Below are positions 63,921 through 64,000 of a stretch of DNA of 64,000 bases, piece after piece. Every line of letters starts with the position of its first letter. The first letter of the stretch is position 1. The notes under the pieces were generated by a model. The model made no database searches. It was not told the origin of the DNA and worked only from the letters and a program-made list of their open reading frames with translations. The stretch is from an uncultured Bacilli bacterium (GTDB lineage: Bacteria; Bacillota_I; Bacilli_A; RF39; UBA660): NCBI GenBank assembly GCA_944358305.1, contig CALVQK010000002.1:1-64000 (forward strand), in the 5' to 3' direction. Position numbers and translations under genes: made by a program.

Positions 63921-63946
63921 TGAAAAAAAACGGCTGTTACTCCGTT
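63921..63946 (-). terminator. Terminator after the partial C-terminal gene
   Basis: AACGG and CCGTT pair around AGTAACAG (including the stop codon), followed by eight T on the minus strand. Confidence 0.75.
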
Positions 63947-64000
63947 TCTTCATTAGTGTTAGTATTTTCATCTGTATTATCAGAAGTTGTACCATTAGAA
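63937..64000 (-). CDS. C-terminal end of an unidentified protein (partial)
   Basis: The last 20 codons before a TAA at 63937-63939: SNGTTSDNTDENTNTNEETE. It is a low-complexity Asn/Thr/Glu/Asp tail, which gives no family. The rest lies beyond the window. Confidence 0.7.
   Translation of the reverse strand, partial: SNGTTSDNTDENTNTNEETE

Noticed and set aside
1-64000. UGA read as tryptophan (Mycoplasma code)
   Set aside because: TGA ends map and other genes and is the internal stop of the prfB frameshift; Trp is encoded by TGG throughout.
1-64000. CRISPR arrays, tRNA or rRNA genes, prophage
   Set aside because: No regularly spaced repeats, no cloverleaf or rRNA signatures, and no phage structural genes were seen; the ATGTGGGAGG repeats are leader or RBS elements.

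Overview
The window is about 64 kb of chromosome from a low-GC Firmicutes/Bacilli-type bacterium, with strong AGGAGG ribosome binding sites and TTGACA-17-TATAAT promoters. The ribosomal-protein gene order, a Spo0A, an Agr-type quorum-sensing locus and FtsEX place it near Bacillus or Erysipelotrichia-like Bacilli. UGA is a stop codon (prfB keeps its UGA programmed frameshift), so it is not a Mycoplasma using genetic code 4. L30 (rpmD) is missing from its usual place, as in several reduced Bacilli and Mollicutes. Nearly everything is on the minus strand. No rRNA, tRNA, CRISPR array, prophage or intact insertion sequence was seen.

Layout. 1-13.9 kb: the S10-spc-alpha ribosomal superoperon on the minus strand (rpsJ to rplQ, with secY, adk, map, infA and rpoA), preceded by a promoter and a structured leader. 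14.1-17.7 kb: two poorly known acidic proteins, a PHP-domain phosphoesterase and a Y-family polymerase. 17.7-27.6 kb: glycolysis genes (gap, pgk, tpiA, gpmI) mixed with a GT4 glycosyltransferase, spo0A, a DUF4143 ATPase, an HEXXH metalloprotein and a HAD nucleotidase. 27.7-41.9 kb: the secE-nusG-rplK-rplA-rplJ-rplL-rsmC-rpoB-rpoC cluster. It is split between rplL and the rsmC-like gene by about 3 kb of accessory genes and a decayed IS605-type TnpB.

41.9-58.4 kb: a block whose order matches Bacillus subtilis (csp, hpf, secA, prfB, yitT-like, ftsE, ftsX, peptidoglycan hydrolase, uvrB), with a TPR protein, csaA, an MscS channel, two NUDIX or kinase insertions and a 135-aa orphan. 58.6-61.4 kb: a complete agr-like system, with agrB-agrD on the plus strand converging on agrC-agrA on the minus strand. 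The 39-codon agrD starts with TTG. 61.5-64 kb: a TagO/WecA-type transferase, MreB, and the C-terminus of another gene.

Most notable points: a candidate stand-alone small RNA at about 53.49-53.57 kb; repeated inverted pairs of DnaA-box-like sequences at four places; an L1-stalk-like element between rplK and rplA with a related word in the S10 leader; an internally deleted TnpB that still carries its omega-RNA-like 3' region; a Spo0A box upstream of spo0A; an adenylate kinase whose P-loop has lost two glycines; and a habit of building transcription terminators over the stop codon. All functional statements come from reading sequence and family knowledge; no search was run.
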